From Onchidella celtica (taxonomy: Eukaryota > Mollusca > Gastropoda > Systellommatophora > Onchidiidae), in NCBI GenBank assembly GCA_963931925.1, contig OZ007580.1, positions 733,001 to 797,000 on the forward strand: DNA of 64,000 nt, read 5' to 3'. The first letter of the stretch is position 1, and every line of letters begins with the position of its first letter. The notes beneath the pieces were generated by a model. It made no database searches, had not been told where the DNA came from, and saw nothing but the letters and a program-made list of their open reading frames with translations. This document shows, piece after piece, positions 1 to 12,800 of this stretch. A program made the translations under genes and the position numbers.

Positions 1-344
1 GTGTGTGTGTGACTGGCTGGGTGCCTGGGTTCTGCTCCTCTTCTAAACGAAGTGGCTACGTTTGCTCACAGTTGACGAGACCACCTCACCTTACCCACTG
101 CCTCCAGGTTCTCCCAGTAATTTGTGTCAGGGACTCCTATGTGCTTGTATAATTTCGGTCGCGCTCCAAGTGCCCCATGCCTGTTTTGTCTTGACTTTGG
201 CACCTGCCACCAGCTAGAGAGACCAACCAACCAATCACAAGATAGATCTCGAAATACAGAAACAGCCAGAGGCATTTTAGAATCAAGAACAGAGGACTAA
301 CTACAGTCGGGGGAGGGGGGGGGGGAGGGGAGCAAAAACCTTAG
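1..344. other. Flanking sequence without recognised gene
   Basis: It begins with a short GT run. A poly-G tract (about 308-330) precedes the 51-bp array. No coding signal was recognised. Confidence 0.5.
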
Positions 345-1318
345 GCTTAGGTCCCCCACAAACAAAGATCTTCCTTGGGCCAATTCCAGTACTAGGCTGA
401 TATCTCCCACAAACACAGATCTTGCTTGGGCCAACTCCAGTACTAGGCTGAGGTCTCCGAGATACAAAGATCTTCCTTGGGCCACCTCTAGTACTAGGCA
501 CAGGTCTCCCACAAACAAAGATCTTCCTTGGGCCACCTCCAGTACTAGGCACAGGTCTCCCACAAACAAAGATCTTCCTTTGGCCAACTCCAGTACTAGG
601 CACAGGTCTCCCACAAACAAAGATCTTCCTTGGGCCACCTCCAGCACTAGGCACAGGTCTCCCACAAACAAAGATCTTCCTTGGGCCAACTCAGTACTAA
701 GCTGAAGTCTCCCACAAACAAAGATCTTCCTTGGGCAACCTCCAGTACTAGGCACATGTCTCCCACAAACAAAGATCTTCCTTGGGCCAACTCCAGTACT
801 AGGCTGATGTCTCCCACACACAATGATCTTCCTTGGGCCAACTCCAGTACTAGGTTGAGGTCTCCCACACACAAAGATCTTCCTTGGGCCAACTCCAGTA
901 CTAGGCTGAGGTCTCCCACAAACAAAGATCTTCCTTGGGCCAACTCCAGTACTAGGCTGAGGTCTCCCACAAACAAAGATCTTCCTTGGGCCAACTCCAG
1001 TACTAGGCTGAGGTCTTCCACAAACAAAGATCTTCCTTGGGCCAACTCCAGTACTAGGCTGAGGTCTCCCACAAACAAAGATCTTCCTTGCGCCAACTCC
1101 AGTACTAGGCTGGGGTATCCCACAAACAAAGATCTTCTTTGGGCCAACTCCAGTACTAGGCTGAGGTCTCCCACAAACAAAGATCTTCCTTGCGCCAATT
1201 CCAGTACTAGGCTGAGGTCTCCCACAAACAAAGATCTTCCTTGGGCCAACTCCAGTACTAGGCTGAGGTCTCCCACAAACGAAGATCTTCCTTGGGCCAA
1301 CTCCAGTACTAGGCTGAG
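345..1318 (+). repeat. 51-bp minisatellite, about 19 copies
   Basis: Head-to-tail units contain AGATCTTCCTTGGGCC, then CCAGTACTAGGCTGAGG and TCTCCCACAAAC. The unit is 51 bp (17 codons), so long open frames with a 17-residue period exist on both strands. These are by-products of the period. Left copies carry CTAGGCACAGG variants and right copies CTAGGCTGAGG, so the array has two unit subtypes. Confidence 0.92.
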
Positions 1319-2212
1319 ATTTTCGTTCAACAAAGGTTTTCTACTTTATCCCTTGCTTGTCCTTGAAGAACATGAACAAATATTTTTTGTTTCGCTGGAT
1401 CTATCCCGAAATGACACAAGTGTGAAGAGCTGAATGTTTCAGTAGCAGGGAAAATGTGGTTTTACTTTATTGATTATTACTTCATCTTGAATACACTTTT
1501 AGTTAGAAACGTTTGAAATAGTCCCATTGTACATCATGTGAATCAATAGAAAAACTATAGAGTTCTTTCATGGAGTTCATAGAAGAGTTGGCAAGTAAAA
1601 ACCAGTCGTCATCTGTAGTTGTACGAATACATTTGTGGGAGTTTCATGGTAGGAATATCAATTTTGCAGAGTTGAAGCTTCTCTCACATACCCGAGGGAA
1701 TACTTCAGAGCCATCTTCTATACACACAGAGTCCTCAAATCCTTCAAGATTCATCTAGGAGGATATAACAATTCTAAGGTGAGATTTTTGGTCCAAGGAA
1801 ACATGAACTTTTTACAATTGTGTATTACAACTATTGATTGTCTCTTTCTGTGAGCAAAAACTTCCTTGCATAAATCTTTGTTATTGTTGTTGTTGTTTGT
1901 TGTTGTTTGTTGAGGGATTGTCCGGTTCCGGGAACGGTCAAAGAGAAAATGCACCACATCAGGCTGGAAGAAATGCGTACAAAACGTTAGGTTAGCATAG
2001 TGTTATTAGGTGTCAATATGTGTGGACTATTCACAAATTTCTGATTTCACAGACAGACAGATTTTTGTTGCCTTCATCAACGCATAGTAGCACTTTGTAA
2101 TACTGATACAACGACACAGAGCAATAAATTCAAATAAGTCACCCCCCTCCCCCCCCGCCCCCCCAACACCCAAATGTAAAAAAAAAAAAAAAAGACAATG
2201 CAGGAATGGGGT
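1319..2212. other. Non-coding spacer
   Basis: AT-rich unique-looking sequence with a short GTT microsatellite near 1880-1910, a poly-C run (about 2142-2165) and poly-A near 2178. Short open frames here show no recognisable protein. Confidence 0.5.
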
Positions 2213-2365
2213 TCACTCACTCACTCACTCACTCACTCACTCACTCGCTCACTCACTCACTCACTCACGCACTCACGCACTCACTCACTCACTCACTCAC
2301 TCACTCACTCACTCACGCACTCACGCACTCACTCACTCACTCACTCACTCACTCACTCACTCACA
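2213..2365 (+). repeat. (ACTC)n microsatellite with ACGC variants
   Basis: About 150 bp of CACT tetranucleotide repeats with scattered CACG units. Confidence 0.95.
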
Positions 2366-2567
2366 GGGCGATCAGTTGATTCTGCTTAGTGAACTGTGAG
2401 GCAGCTGGGAGGATTGACCATTGGATTCACACAGGTTGACACACCACACATCTCCATCTCTCATGAAGACCTTTAATGTTAGCCATTGGCCGTTTGTCCG
2501 GCTAAGCAAGGTATTCGTCGAACCCCTCATTACAACTTCAGTACAAAGGAATGTAATAAGAAAGCGC

Positions 2568-3021
2568 ATATCCGTACAACATGTTGTACAGATATGGACA
2601 GTGCATATCCGTACAACGCACACAATTCGATGACGTAGAACACACACAGGAATACTTTATTACTGACCTTGTTAATTTGCATAGTTTTTAAAAATATGAA
2701 TCGGCTTGGTCGCAAAACAATCCGACTTCTGCTCGGAGATTGCGTGATCTGCGCCAATAAAATACTTGAGTGTACGTCGATCACCAATGGCTACCCCAAC
2801 CCCTTTTCGCCTGATTAGTCAATCTGACTACCGCCCATTGATACAAACTGACTAGACCCTCACGGCCCCATGTCCATCTGACTATTCCATGTGTTGTCAC
2901 TTTAAATTCGTGAACACCATACCAAGTTTTGTTTCAGCAAACCTTCACCAGTCGCGCCTTTTGGTAAACATGTTGTAGGGATATGCACTGTCCATATCCC
3001 TACAACATGTTGTACGGATAT
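2568..3021. mobile_element. MITE-like element with 50-bp self-palindromic inverted termini
   Basis: The left arm 2568-2617 and right arm 2972-3021 are inverted copies. Each begins (right arm read in reverse complement) ATATCCGTACAAC and carries ATGTTGTA and ATATGGACAGTGC. Each arm is itself palindromic: the left contains GTACAACATGTTGTAC, and the right forms a 15-bp stem from TGTTGTAGGGATATG. The 354-bp interior has no transposase. It ends 65 bp before the first NXPE exon. No target-site duplication could be fixed. Confidence 0.7.
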
Positions 3022-3086
3022 ACACTTCCATGTAATAACTACACCAAGTGATGCATTTCCATAAAATCTGCTCCTTGTTCCTACAG

Positions 3087-3233
3087 GCCAGTGAAGGCGT
3101 GCCCTGCAGCCCGTTCCCACTGATTCCCGGCCATGGCAAAGCTGAGTTATGTAACCTGACAGAGATGAATGGTTCCCCCTGGTTCTGTGGTCGGCCAGTG
3201 AAACCACAGCTCAACTGCTCCCACTTCTCAGAT
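3087..3233 (+). CDS. NXPE-like gene, first recognised exon
   Basis: The acceptor TTCCTACAG ends at 3086 and the donor GTAGGT begins at 3234. The 49 codons are in phase 0 at both ends. They encode a Cys-rich segment with [10 protein letters not shown] and NCSHF; the spacing W-x-C...P...L-x-C is typical of the middle of NXPE proteins. A second GT at 3238 would shift the frame. Continuation into the exon at 7643 is in phase. Upstream exons were not found. Confidence 0.75.
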
Positions 3234-6200
3234 GTAGGTTTGTGTTTGTCAACCAGCTGAATATGGCGGCAGTGTGCACTAGAAACATCTGGTTTAGTGA
3301 AGGCACGCTGTATTTCTTTGCTATTGAAATCCATCATTGAGCCGGTTGTATGACATTTGGAGCACTACTGCAGTTCAAAGAAAGCCGCCATGTGATATTT
3401 GGAGCACTAAGTTAATTCAAAGAAAGCCGGCATGTGACATTTGGAGCACCACTAGCATTTTAATCAACCTGTTGACTATCGATTACTGTACGAATATTTT
3501 GCAATAACTTGCGGTGTGTACCACAGGGATAGAAAGTTTCTTTATAGGCCAAATACACTCTCCGTCAGCCAATTCCAGATGTATGGAGACTGGTTAACGT
3601 TAGCAAAGTGTTTGTTGAAGCGTTTTAAAACTTACAAAATTCTTTTGAAATTATTTGGATATCAGGATATATTAGAATCCAAATACAGATTATTGTAAGC
3701 ATAACTGAAGAAAGAAACATGTTAAATAGTCCATAGGATTGGTTTTATATTTCACATTTTTTTCGTTAAAATCTTGGAGCCGTGAGCGGTTTGAATAAAT
3801 GTTGTTTTTTTTCCTTTAATAAACATTTTGCGTCTGCGTTTATACAGACTTGGGACTGTCTCTTGAAGAGGCGCGCATTAATAATGTTTATTTTATTGGT
3901 TTTTTTTTCTTTTTTCGTTTTTTTTAAAATAATAACTGGTTGAACAAAGTAGATAATCTACACGAAACTTCACACTGTTGTCGAAGGCAGCGAGATGTGG
4001 CAAATGGTCTGTATATACTGAAGTCTAGTTATATTTCCATTACTGAAGGATTTCTGTGTTGATTTAATCCAGTCTCTTTTCTTCACATCTGCTGGTCTGG
4101 CTCCACAGTTTTGTGGAGGGAATTGGACACAGAGATCAGGATGGCCACAAATGTCACAAACAGTGGCCATGGACAAGGACAAGAGCATCAACAATAACAA
4201 TAATGATGATAAAATAATAATGTCATGATCACATTAGGATCATAAATGCCGTGCTAGGTCACGACGTCAGTGAGTTAATTTTTACGATCTTGTTGATTAT
4301 AACCAGCGTAATTTGTCCTTGAGCTGTTCTCGTGAACAGTTTGTTTTGAAACACCTTTTTTCTGATGGATGGAGAGAAGGAGGGGCGAGACAGAATAAAT
4401 GTATAGCTAGGAATGACAGAGCAGTTCTCGACCCCGTGATTTTGATTAACATAGATAAGGGGCGAGTAAAGGTAGTTTATTTAGACGCTCAGTTGGCGTT
4501 CGGAAATTCGTGCATAAGAGTAGAAAGCACGGGGTTTGAAGATTTTAGTAGTTAATGTTTTGCATTTTAAATTTTGTCTAGACCGTAAAATTGACCTTGA
4601 TTTTGGCGCAAGGCCATGACAAGCATAAATTAATATTGCAGGCTGAGCTCCAGCGACTGCACCAATCAAATGTATGAATCTGGACGGAAGGTCGAGACAT
4701 AGCTTTAGTATTTAAACCCGTGCAGAGCTTAGATAGAGGCCACATGTAGACAATCCATTTACGAAGTGGACGGCGATAGTCCTCAGCCAGATGAGAGACA
4801 TAGAGACGCAGTTGAGCAGTCCATATTGTGAGGAGCGTGATGTTTTAAAGCTCCAGAGCCTAAGCTACTTGGTTTGATATGAACCCACAGCTTTTACATC
4901 CAGCGCTCTCACTCCCAGTGAGGGCCGCATGGTGAGAGTCCATACTAATTTGTAATGATGAAAGTGAACCGTTCTACTTACTTTTGAAGACAGTTTCAGA
5001 GCTACCGCCAGACAACGCATGGTTGTACAAGCATTCTCCATGGCGTGTCTAGAGGAAATGTCCATATCATAACATGTCTCATTGAATTAATAGAATTTAA
5101 ACTGTTATATCCGTCGCCACGTGCGCGGATTCTATTTGGCATCTAACTCATATGACCTGCAAGTAGTTAGAGTGAATAAGTTAGTCTTTATAGAAAGCTG
5201 TAGTTTCATTAGTTAGATTCAGTTGCCTTTGAATTGATATTTATATTTATAATTATATTTGTTACATTAATTCCTGTAATTAAACTGCCCTACAGTTCTG
5301 CTAAAAAATCAAAGCAATTGATTTATTTAGTTTTTAGAGTGCAAGTTTTTTTTTTTGTGTGTTCGTCGATTGTGGGAGCGGACCTCGAAAGAGTGTCAGT
5401 CGAATTATCCCATCTAACCCACATCGCGACAGATAATACCTGTAATAATAATAATAATAATAACAACAACAACAACATCATTATCGTCATCATTTATAGA
5501 CCAGTCTTTTTTTTTTATACCTAATTCATGATGATGATGATGATGATGAGCAGAACAAAATTTGTTGAGTGTAAAGGATAGAATTTTTTTTTCAATAGAT
5601 TTGCGACTTGGTGTTGATATGAGTCCGTGAAATTGTAATCGATTACCAGCAACGGTGTAGGTGCTCCAAATGTAATACTGAAATTTTATTAATTTTTGGT
5701 AGTGCTCCAAAAGTCATACTGCAATTTGACCTAGATTTAGACAGTGCTCCCAATGTCATATTTTAAAAATTTTGGTGCTCCAAACGTCATGCCACCATTT
5801 GAGGCAACAGTTGAGTGTTCTTTCATGTCGTGAAACATGGGATCAAAGTTTGTACAACAGACAGAGAAAAGTATCTGCTTTGTAATGATGCTCGTTGTAA
5901 CAATGTTTCATAAATACTTGAGTTATGAATTTATCCAAACCGCCTCCCCCCCCCCCCTCCCCTTTTTTTGCAAATAGGAAAGAATTTTTTATTACTTTTT
6001 TTTTTTTTTTTGCAATATTTCAAAAACATTAGAGAAATTCACCACTTTGGAAAGTTTGCGATGCCTGTGGATCTATTGGTAGAAAATCGTAAAGCCCAGG
6101 AAAGTGTGAGATTGCGTGCAAGAAATTGTTGCAATACAACAATCACTTTTCCAGCAAAGTGCAAGAGGCTGCTGAAGGCGGACCTTTCTAAACACATGAT

Positions 6201-6800
6201 GTAAATGTATCAAAATTAACCATGAAAAATCTGTCAGCACCTGCAAGCGTGAATATAAATACTGAAAACCGTAAGGAATATATCTAGTTGCTGAGTGGTC
6301 ACATGGATAGCTAAAGCGCAGTGTAAATTTTAATGGACTTGGCAAGTTCATCGGCCTGGAAAACAAACAAAAAATACAACAGCAACAACAACAACAACCG
6401 CAACAACAGGGAATTCTCAGCCTTTTCTATGGTATTTCTAGACGGGCGAGGTGAAATATCCAGGATTACCTGCCTGGAACTCATACCAGCGCCCGAGACA
6501 CAGGATACCAATTCGCCAAGTTCTGTCCGTCGACTTGCGCGCGTATCATCCATGTCAAAAATGCAACAATTTGCATCACGCCCTTTCATAATTGAACGAA
6601 AAAGACTAGTACCACAGAGTTCTGTGTAGTACTCACTGTGTTTATACGCGAACAGGATGTGAACATACAGTGAAAGAAGGACTGTATTCTGTGCCTCGGC
6701 TCATACGATAAAAACTAAATCTACTTACGTACCTACCTACCTACTTATCTGCCAGCCTAACTACCTACCTAGCTACCTACCTGCCTGCCTGCCTTCCAGC

Positions 6801-6890
<90 letters not shown>

Positions 6891-6901
6891 CTATCTATCT
6901 G

Positions 6902-6994
<93 letters not shown>

Positions 6995-7487
6995 ATATCT
7001 ATCTATCTCCCCTCAAACCATCTATATTTGAAAGTGACTCTATTGGTTTCCATCGTAGAGAAGTGCGGCCAGATATAACAGTGATTGACAGAAAAAGAAA
7101 AACAGTCAAACTAATAGAAATATCGATACCATTTGATGCTTATGTTGATAAAGCTTACAAATCAAAGTTTGATAAGTACTACCCATTTTCTTTAGAGATC
7201 AACGCCATAGGGTATCATTGTGAAATCATTGTGCTAATTATGGGCAGTCTCGGAAATGTCCATAAGAGGTTTACAATAATAAATGCGCCAGTCTTAGTTA
7301 TTGTCCACTTTTACCATCTATTTATGGATAAAATAAGCCAAGAGCCAGCAGTTATGTTCGGTCATGTAACGGATTAATATTTACAATGCCATTCTATTGT
7401 TTCCTGTATGGGTATCGTGTGTGAAATACTGTACGATTAATTGGAAATAAAGAATTATATCTGTCTATCTATCTATCTATCTATCTA

Positions 7488-7543
<56 letters not shown>

Positions 7544-9792
7544 CCTGCCTGCCTGCCTGTATGTCTGTCAGACCACCCATTTTTCTGTCAGTCCGTTGAT
7601 GCAATCTCTCACCTTTTTTTAAAAGTTCAAATCATCCCCCAGGTCATGTACAATGCCCGCTTTCTGGATCCGCTCATCACTGATGTTGAGTTGAAGCTTC
7701 TCCAACGCGGGAGCTCGTAAGTATTGATGAGAATGTCGTTGATGGGAGAGTGACTGTTGTAGTTGCAAACATTTCTTGGACAATAAATCTATATGATGTC
7801 GACACAACACTTTCTCTTGATTTGGGTGTGGGGATGCGGGGGGGGGGGGGATAAGGGATGGGCACAGATTGTTTTGAGATCTTCATTTTTCCAGGATTTA
7901 TCCCAGGGCACTTTGACCTCGTTTCCCGGGTTGATTTTCTCATCATTGTTGTTCTTTCTCATTTCCTTTTTCTGGCTTACATCTAGAGCCCTCAATATGG
8001 CTGTTTAGTCCTGAAAAGAGCTGTTTAGTCCTGAAAAGAGCTGTTTAGTCCTGAAAAGAGCTGTTTAGTCCTGAAAAGAGCTGTTGAGTCCTGAAGAGAG
8101 CTGTTTGTTTCAACCAAGAAAGAGCTGTTTTGTCCGGAGAAGAGCTGTTTGCTTAACCCTTAAGTGGACTGCTGTGGGTCGGGGACAAAGAGACAAGGGG
8201 ATGTAGCGGCTTAGACAAAAGGTTTTCTGAAGTTGGATATTGCTAGGGAGTATTTTGTTGTACTTTTAGGGCGGGTCACGGTGGGTGCTTGTTTTGTCGG
8301 AGACTACGAAACCATTTTTATTTCCCATGTCCTGGAAGTACTACTTGTAAGTTGAGGTCGATATTGTATGGGACAATGTGAACATTTTCCATTAGTTGTC
8401 CCAGTCTGAGATGGTTGGATCTGTGATACTGAGACTGGTGGAAATGATTCACACCCCTAGGACTGCCCTACCATTGATTTTCACAGGCATAAAAACCTTC
8501 CAGGGAGCAACAACATATCACTGCAAGTGGATGCAGGCAATCTGAAGAGCTACACCAATGGATCTGCTGGTAGGCAGTGTTACATGTTATGATCATTTAC
8601 TTTGTATTGAAATTAATCAGCCTAATGAAGTTTCCGATGGTTGTGTTACCAAAAACCTAACCCTAATGCTGAACATTGACGCCAGTCTGAAAGCAGAGTT
8701 TCAGCCTGGGTACAACTGCCCGCTTTTTATAGAAATGATGCTGGGAGGGTGGGGGGGGGGGGTCGAGGATTGGTAGTGCGGGTAGGCCAAGGCGTCAGCC
8801 ATAAGCTACGTGTGCTGAGCAGGGAGGGGAGGGTGTATGACCTCTATCTAGGGGGAAGAGTGGTTTCAGGGCAGCATACCTAAGCTTTTCCAGTATGATA
8901 ATTAATAACTTTGGTTTTATTATAGCCTACATAAAGTAACAACATCGGTTATAAGATTATACGTATTATACTTTTAAAAACGGAAAAAAAACTTGTCTCC
9001 AGTGGACCATGTAAAATGCCATTGACAGTTTCAGACATTGACAGTTTCAGATATTGACCGTTTCAGATATTGACAGTTTCAGACCTTGGCAGTTTCAGAC
9101 ATCGACATTTTCAAACATTGACAGTTTCAGGCCTTGGCAGTTTCAAACATCGACAGTTTCAGACATTGACATTTTCAAGCATCGAGTTTCAGGCATTGAC
9201 AATTTCAGACATTGACAATTTCAGACTTTGGCAGTTTCAGACATTGACATTTTCAGGCCTTGGCAGTTTCAGGCATCGACAGTTTCGGATGTTGACATTT
9301 TCAGGCATTGACAGTTTCAGACATTGACAGTTTCAGGCCTTGGCAGTTCCAGACATTGACAGTTTCAGGCCTTGGCAGTTTCAGACATTGACCGTTCCAG
9401 GCCTTGGCAGTTTCAGGCATCGACAGTTTCGGACGTTGACAGTTTCAGACACTGACAGTTTCAGACATTGATAGTTTCAGACATTGAAACTTGGAACATG
9501 GAGAACTTATCCTGGACATTCACCGTAATGGCTGCACTTGAATACAGTAGAGGGGAAGCGTGTGTGTATGGAGGGTGGGAGGTGGGGGCGGGTGAAATTG
9601 GAGAGGAGTGGGCAAAAATAGCCAACATCAGTCGCCCGTACATGGATGGCCCTTGGCCCTTGGGTTTGGTTGCGATGCCTTGCTGGGATGATTGTTGTTC
9701 TTGGCAAAGTTTCTCTCTCTCTCTTTCTTTCTTTCTCTCTTTCTCTCTCTATTCCTGTCACGCGCGTAGATATAGATAGACAGACAGACAGT

Positions 9793-9880
<88 letters not shown>

Positions 9881-12800
9881 TAGATAGATATTGTTTGAGA
9901 TTGTCACTGTCAGATTATGCCCAGGTACCAGCCATCAGCTGACCATAGCCCATTCACTATCACTGTATCATCCTCAGCCGTTCAGACTGCCCAACGCCTC
10001 AGTGACCCGTCCATTGCATGCCATAAAGTTCCGCCGAGAGTGACGTGGAATCAAAGAATTCCCACTGGCTACTTTTACAAAAACAAATGGCAATCATTCA
10101 TATGTCAGATTTCTTCAGCACCTATAGATTCAGGGAGATGCTTTAAAAATGTACAGGTGAGCTATGGCACCGCCCTGTTAGTGTTATTCTAGTGAAATGG
10201 GTTTATTTTCAGTAGTTTTGGTTCTATTGTAATGAAAACCAATCTGCGACACTAGTGCGGTGCGGTGCGGTGCGGTGCGGTACGGTGCAGTGAACAATAT
10301 GATTTATTGGTTATGGCCGTTGTTAAAGGCGTGCAGTATTTTACATTATAAGCCATTGTTGAACAAGGAACACAACTCTGCATGTTCTCTGCTTGGCTTT
10401 GTAATGAGACTACGTGCCGCGAACAACATTCATCATGAAAATCACACGTGTGTATTAGTACAACTACATGTCAGAAGACAACTTTTTTGCCAAATATTCT
10501 GTGAGCTCCCTGGAGGAATTTTCTACTGATTTATGGTCTGTTTACACTGGTAGGTTTTAGGAATAGAAAAAAGGAATGGGGGACTGTGTGGGAAAAACTC
10601 TCCTGGCTTTCTGTCTTTGGTTTTCCGATTTCCCCCTTCGAAACGTTGTTTGTTTACACTGGTCCATTTTCTAAATGAGAAGCGATGCGCATCGTTTGTT
10701 TTGGTCATGTTTCGAAGAGGGAAATCGGAAAACAAAAGACGGAAAGCCAGGAGAGTTCTTCCCACACAGTCCCCCGTTCCTTTGTTCTATTCCTAAAACC
10801 TACCAGTGTAAACAGACCATTAGGGGGAGAACTGTACTTTCAATGTTTAGTTTTATTGCACTAAGAATGTATTAAGACAAGTACTAGATTTCCAGTAAAC
10901 CAAACTTTGCCTCTGTGGTAAAAATCACGGTCCTCTGCCCCTCCAGTAGGTACATATATTGCGCTTTCCTCACTGCAATCAAAAACTAATTCGTCTGTCC
11001 ACAGATCCTGGTACTTGGAGATTCCAACCAGCGCATGCATTACCTATGGCTCAATAAAGCCTCAAAATGTAACGCGACTATTGTGGCCAAGTGGAAGAAA
11101 TGGCATGGTGTTCTGGCTTGTGAGAATGTCCAGGACAACTTTACCATGTGGTATATTCCACATTCAAGTCCATTCAACACCGGAAATGTAAGAAATGTCT
11201 TGGTCTTTGTCCAAACCAATGTTAGTGCTCCTAATGGTATTACATTCGTTTGCCTGCAAAATTCACACAAATGAAGTCAGAGAAATTAGCATGTTATATT
11301 AGAAAATTGTTCCCACTTTGACATGCGTTTTCTGCTTTTTATTTTTGTTGTGAAAATTCAATGTCACGTGCCATTCTTTCTAGAGAGTCAAGGATTAATA
11401 CTAAGGATAGCATGTCCTGCAGAAACGCTTCAACCCATGATTAAAAATAACAGAACCCCAGGAAATATGGCTGGCATTAGCAAAGTAAAGTCTATAATTA
11501 TTATGTCCTATGCTGGATCAGCGGAACTGAGAGAGATTGAGAGAGATAGGGTAAGAAAGTAGCAGAAAACTTTGGAAGGGCAAGAGGGTTGTGTTAAAGG
11601 ATGTCATGATTTTGAAAACTTGTCACTTAATATTTAATTTTCAGTGTATGTAAATAGTTTAATTTCTTTATTCTCTCATCCTACTAGATCTAAACTCTAA
11701 AAACAGCTGATAAACAAAACAAAACGATCACTAAACTAGCACTAGCAGCCACCGCCTTCCACCGTTTTGGCCTCGCGTCACGGGCCTTTCTGCCCTCCAG
11801 TGTGTTACTGGGCGGGGCTAAAGTGTGTAGCGGCCCAGTTTGACTGGTCTATAGGAAGAACTAACTATCAAGGTTCACCGCTCCGCTATTCAAAGAATTA
11901 AATTTAGTTATGAATATACCACCCAAGACACACAGGCTACCGAGACGTATCAATTCGTCATATTCCATCCGCCGACTTGGGTGCCTATCATCGATGTCAA
12001 CAATTCCACAATTTGCCCAAGACTTCTCCCCCCCCCCCCCCCCCCCTTCATAACTGAACGAAAAAGAGCAGTGCTCGCGGTATTTATACACGCGCAATTT
12101 GTGGACAGATGGTGGGAGTAGGAATGGTTGGTCTCGGCATTCTGTATCTCGGATGCCACTAATGGCACATTTAATTATGTGGTCCAGTTTATCCGAAATT
12201 CTCCACTTCGTTTCCCGTTTAGCCCAGATTCAGGCGTCCTGGCCTCGGCAAGTCACGGTCTGTCCGCTTGTGATGGAAGAGGCAAAGACAACAAAACTAT
12301 GTAAACATTCAGATTTGGAGTATTTTCTTTGATTTTCTTTCATAACAAAATATAGGAATTCTCGAGGTCCATGTTTGGATGATTAACTTTAGTTCTTCTT
12401 TATTTACCCCCGAAAACCAGCATTTGTGTTACGTCCGTAGGTCAGGGGCATGCAACTGTCTTCTCTGGCCGTGTCCTGCGACAACTGCCCTGTCACTCAG
12501 GGTCAGTTCTCTGGCCATGTCCGCCGCCAACCACCCTGACACTCAGATTCAGTTCTCTGGCCGTGTCCGCCGACGACTGCCCTGTCACTCAGGTTCAGTT
12601 CTATGGCCGTGTCCGCCGGCGACTGCCCTGACACTCAGGGTCAGTTCTATGGCCGTGTTTACTGACAACTCCACTGTCACTTATGGTCAATTCTATGGCC
12701 GTGTCCACTGTCACTCAGGGTCAGTGCTATGGCCGTGTCCACTGCCACTCAGGGTCAGTTCTATGGCCGTGTCCACTGACAACTCATCTGTCAATCGGGG

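Noticed and set aside
297..1433. Open frames of 117-250 codons with 17-residue repeats
   Set aside because: By-product of a 51-bp (17-codon) tandem unit; open on both strands.
1570..1758. Candidate 5' NXPE exon (62 codons)
   Set aside because: No family motif and no convincing acceptor and donor pair in phase with the exon at 3087.
4865..5065. 66-codon frame conserved in four places (4865, 14069, 28556, 32504)
   Set aside because: Conservation is explained by the four near-identical LTR copies. It runs antisense to the likely LTR transcript and resembles no protein.
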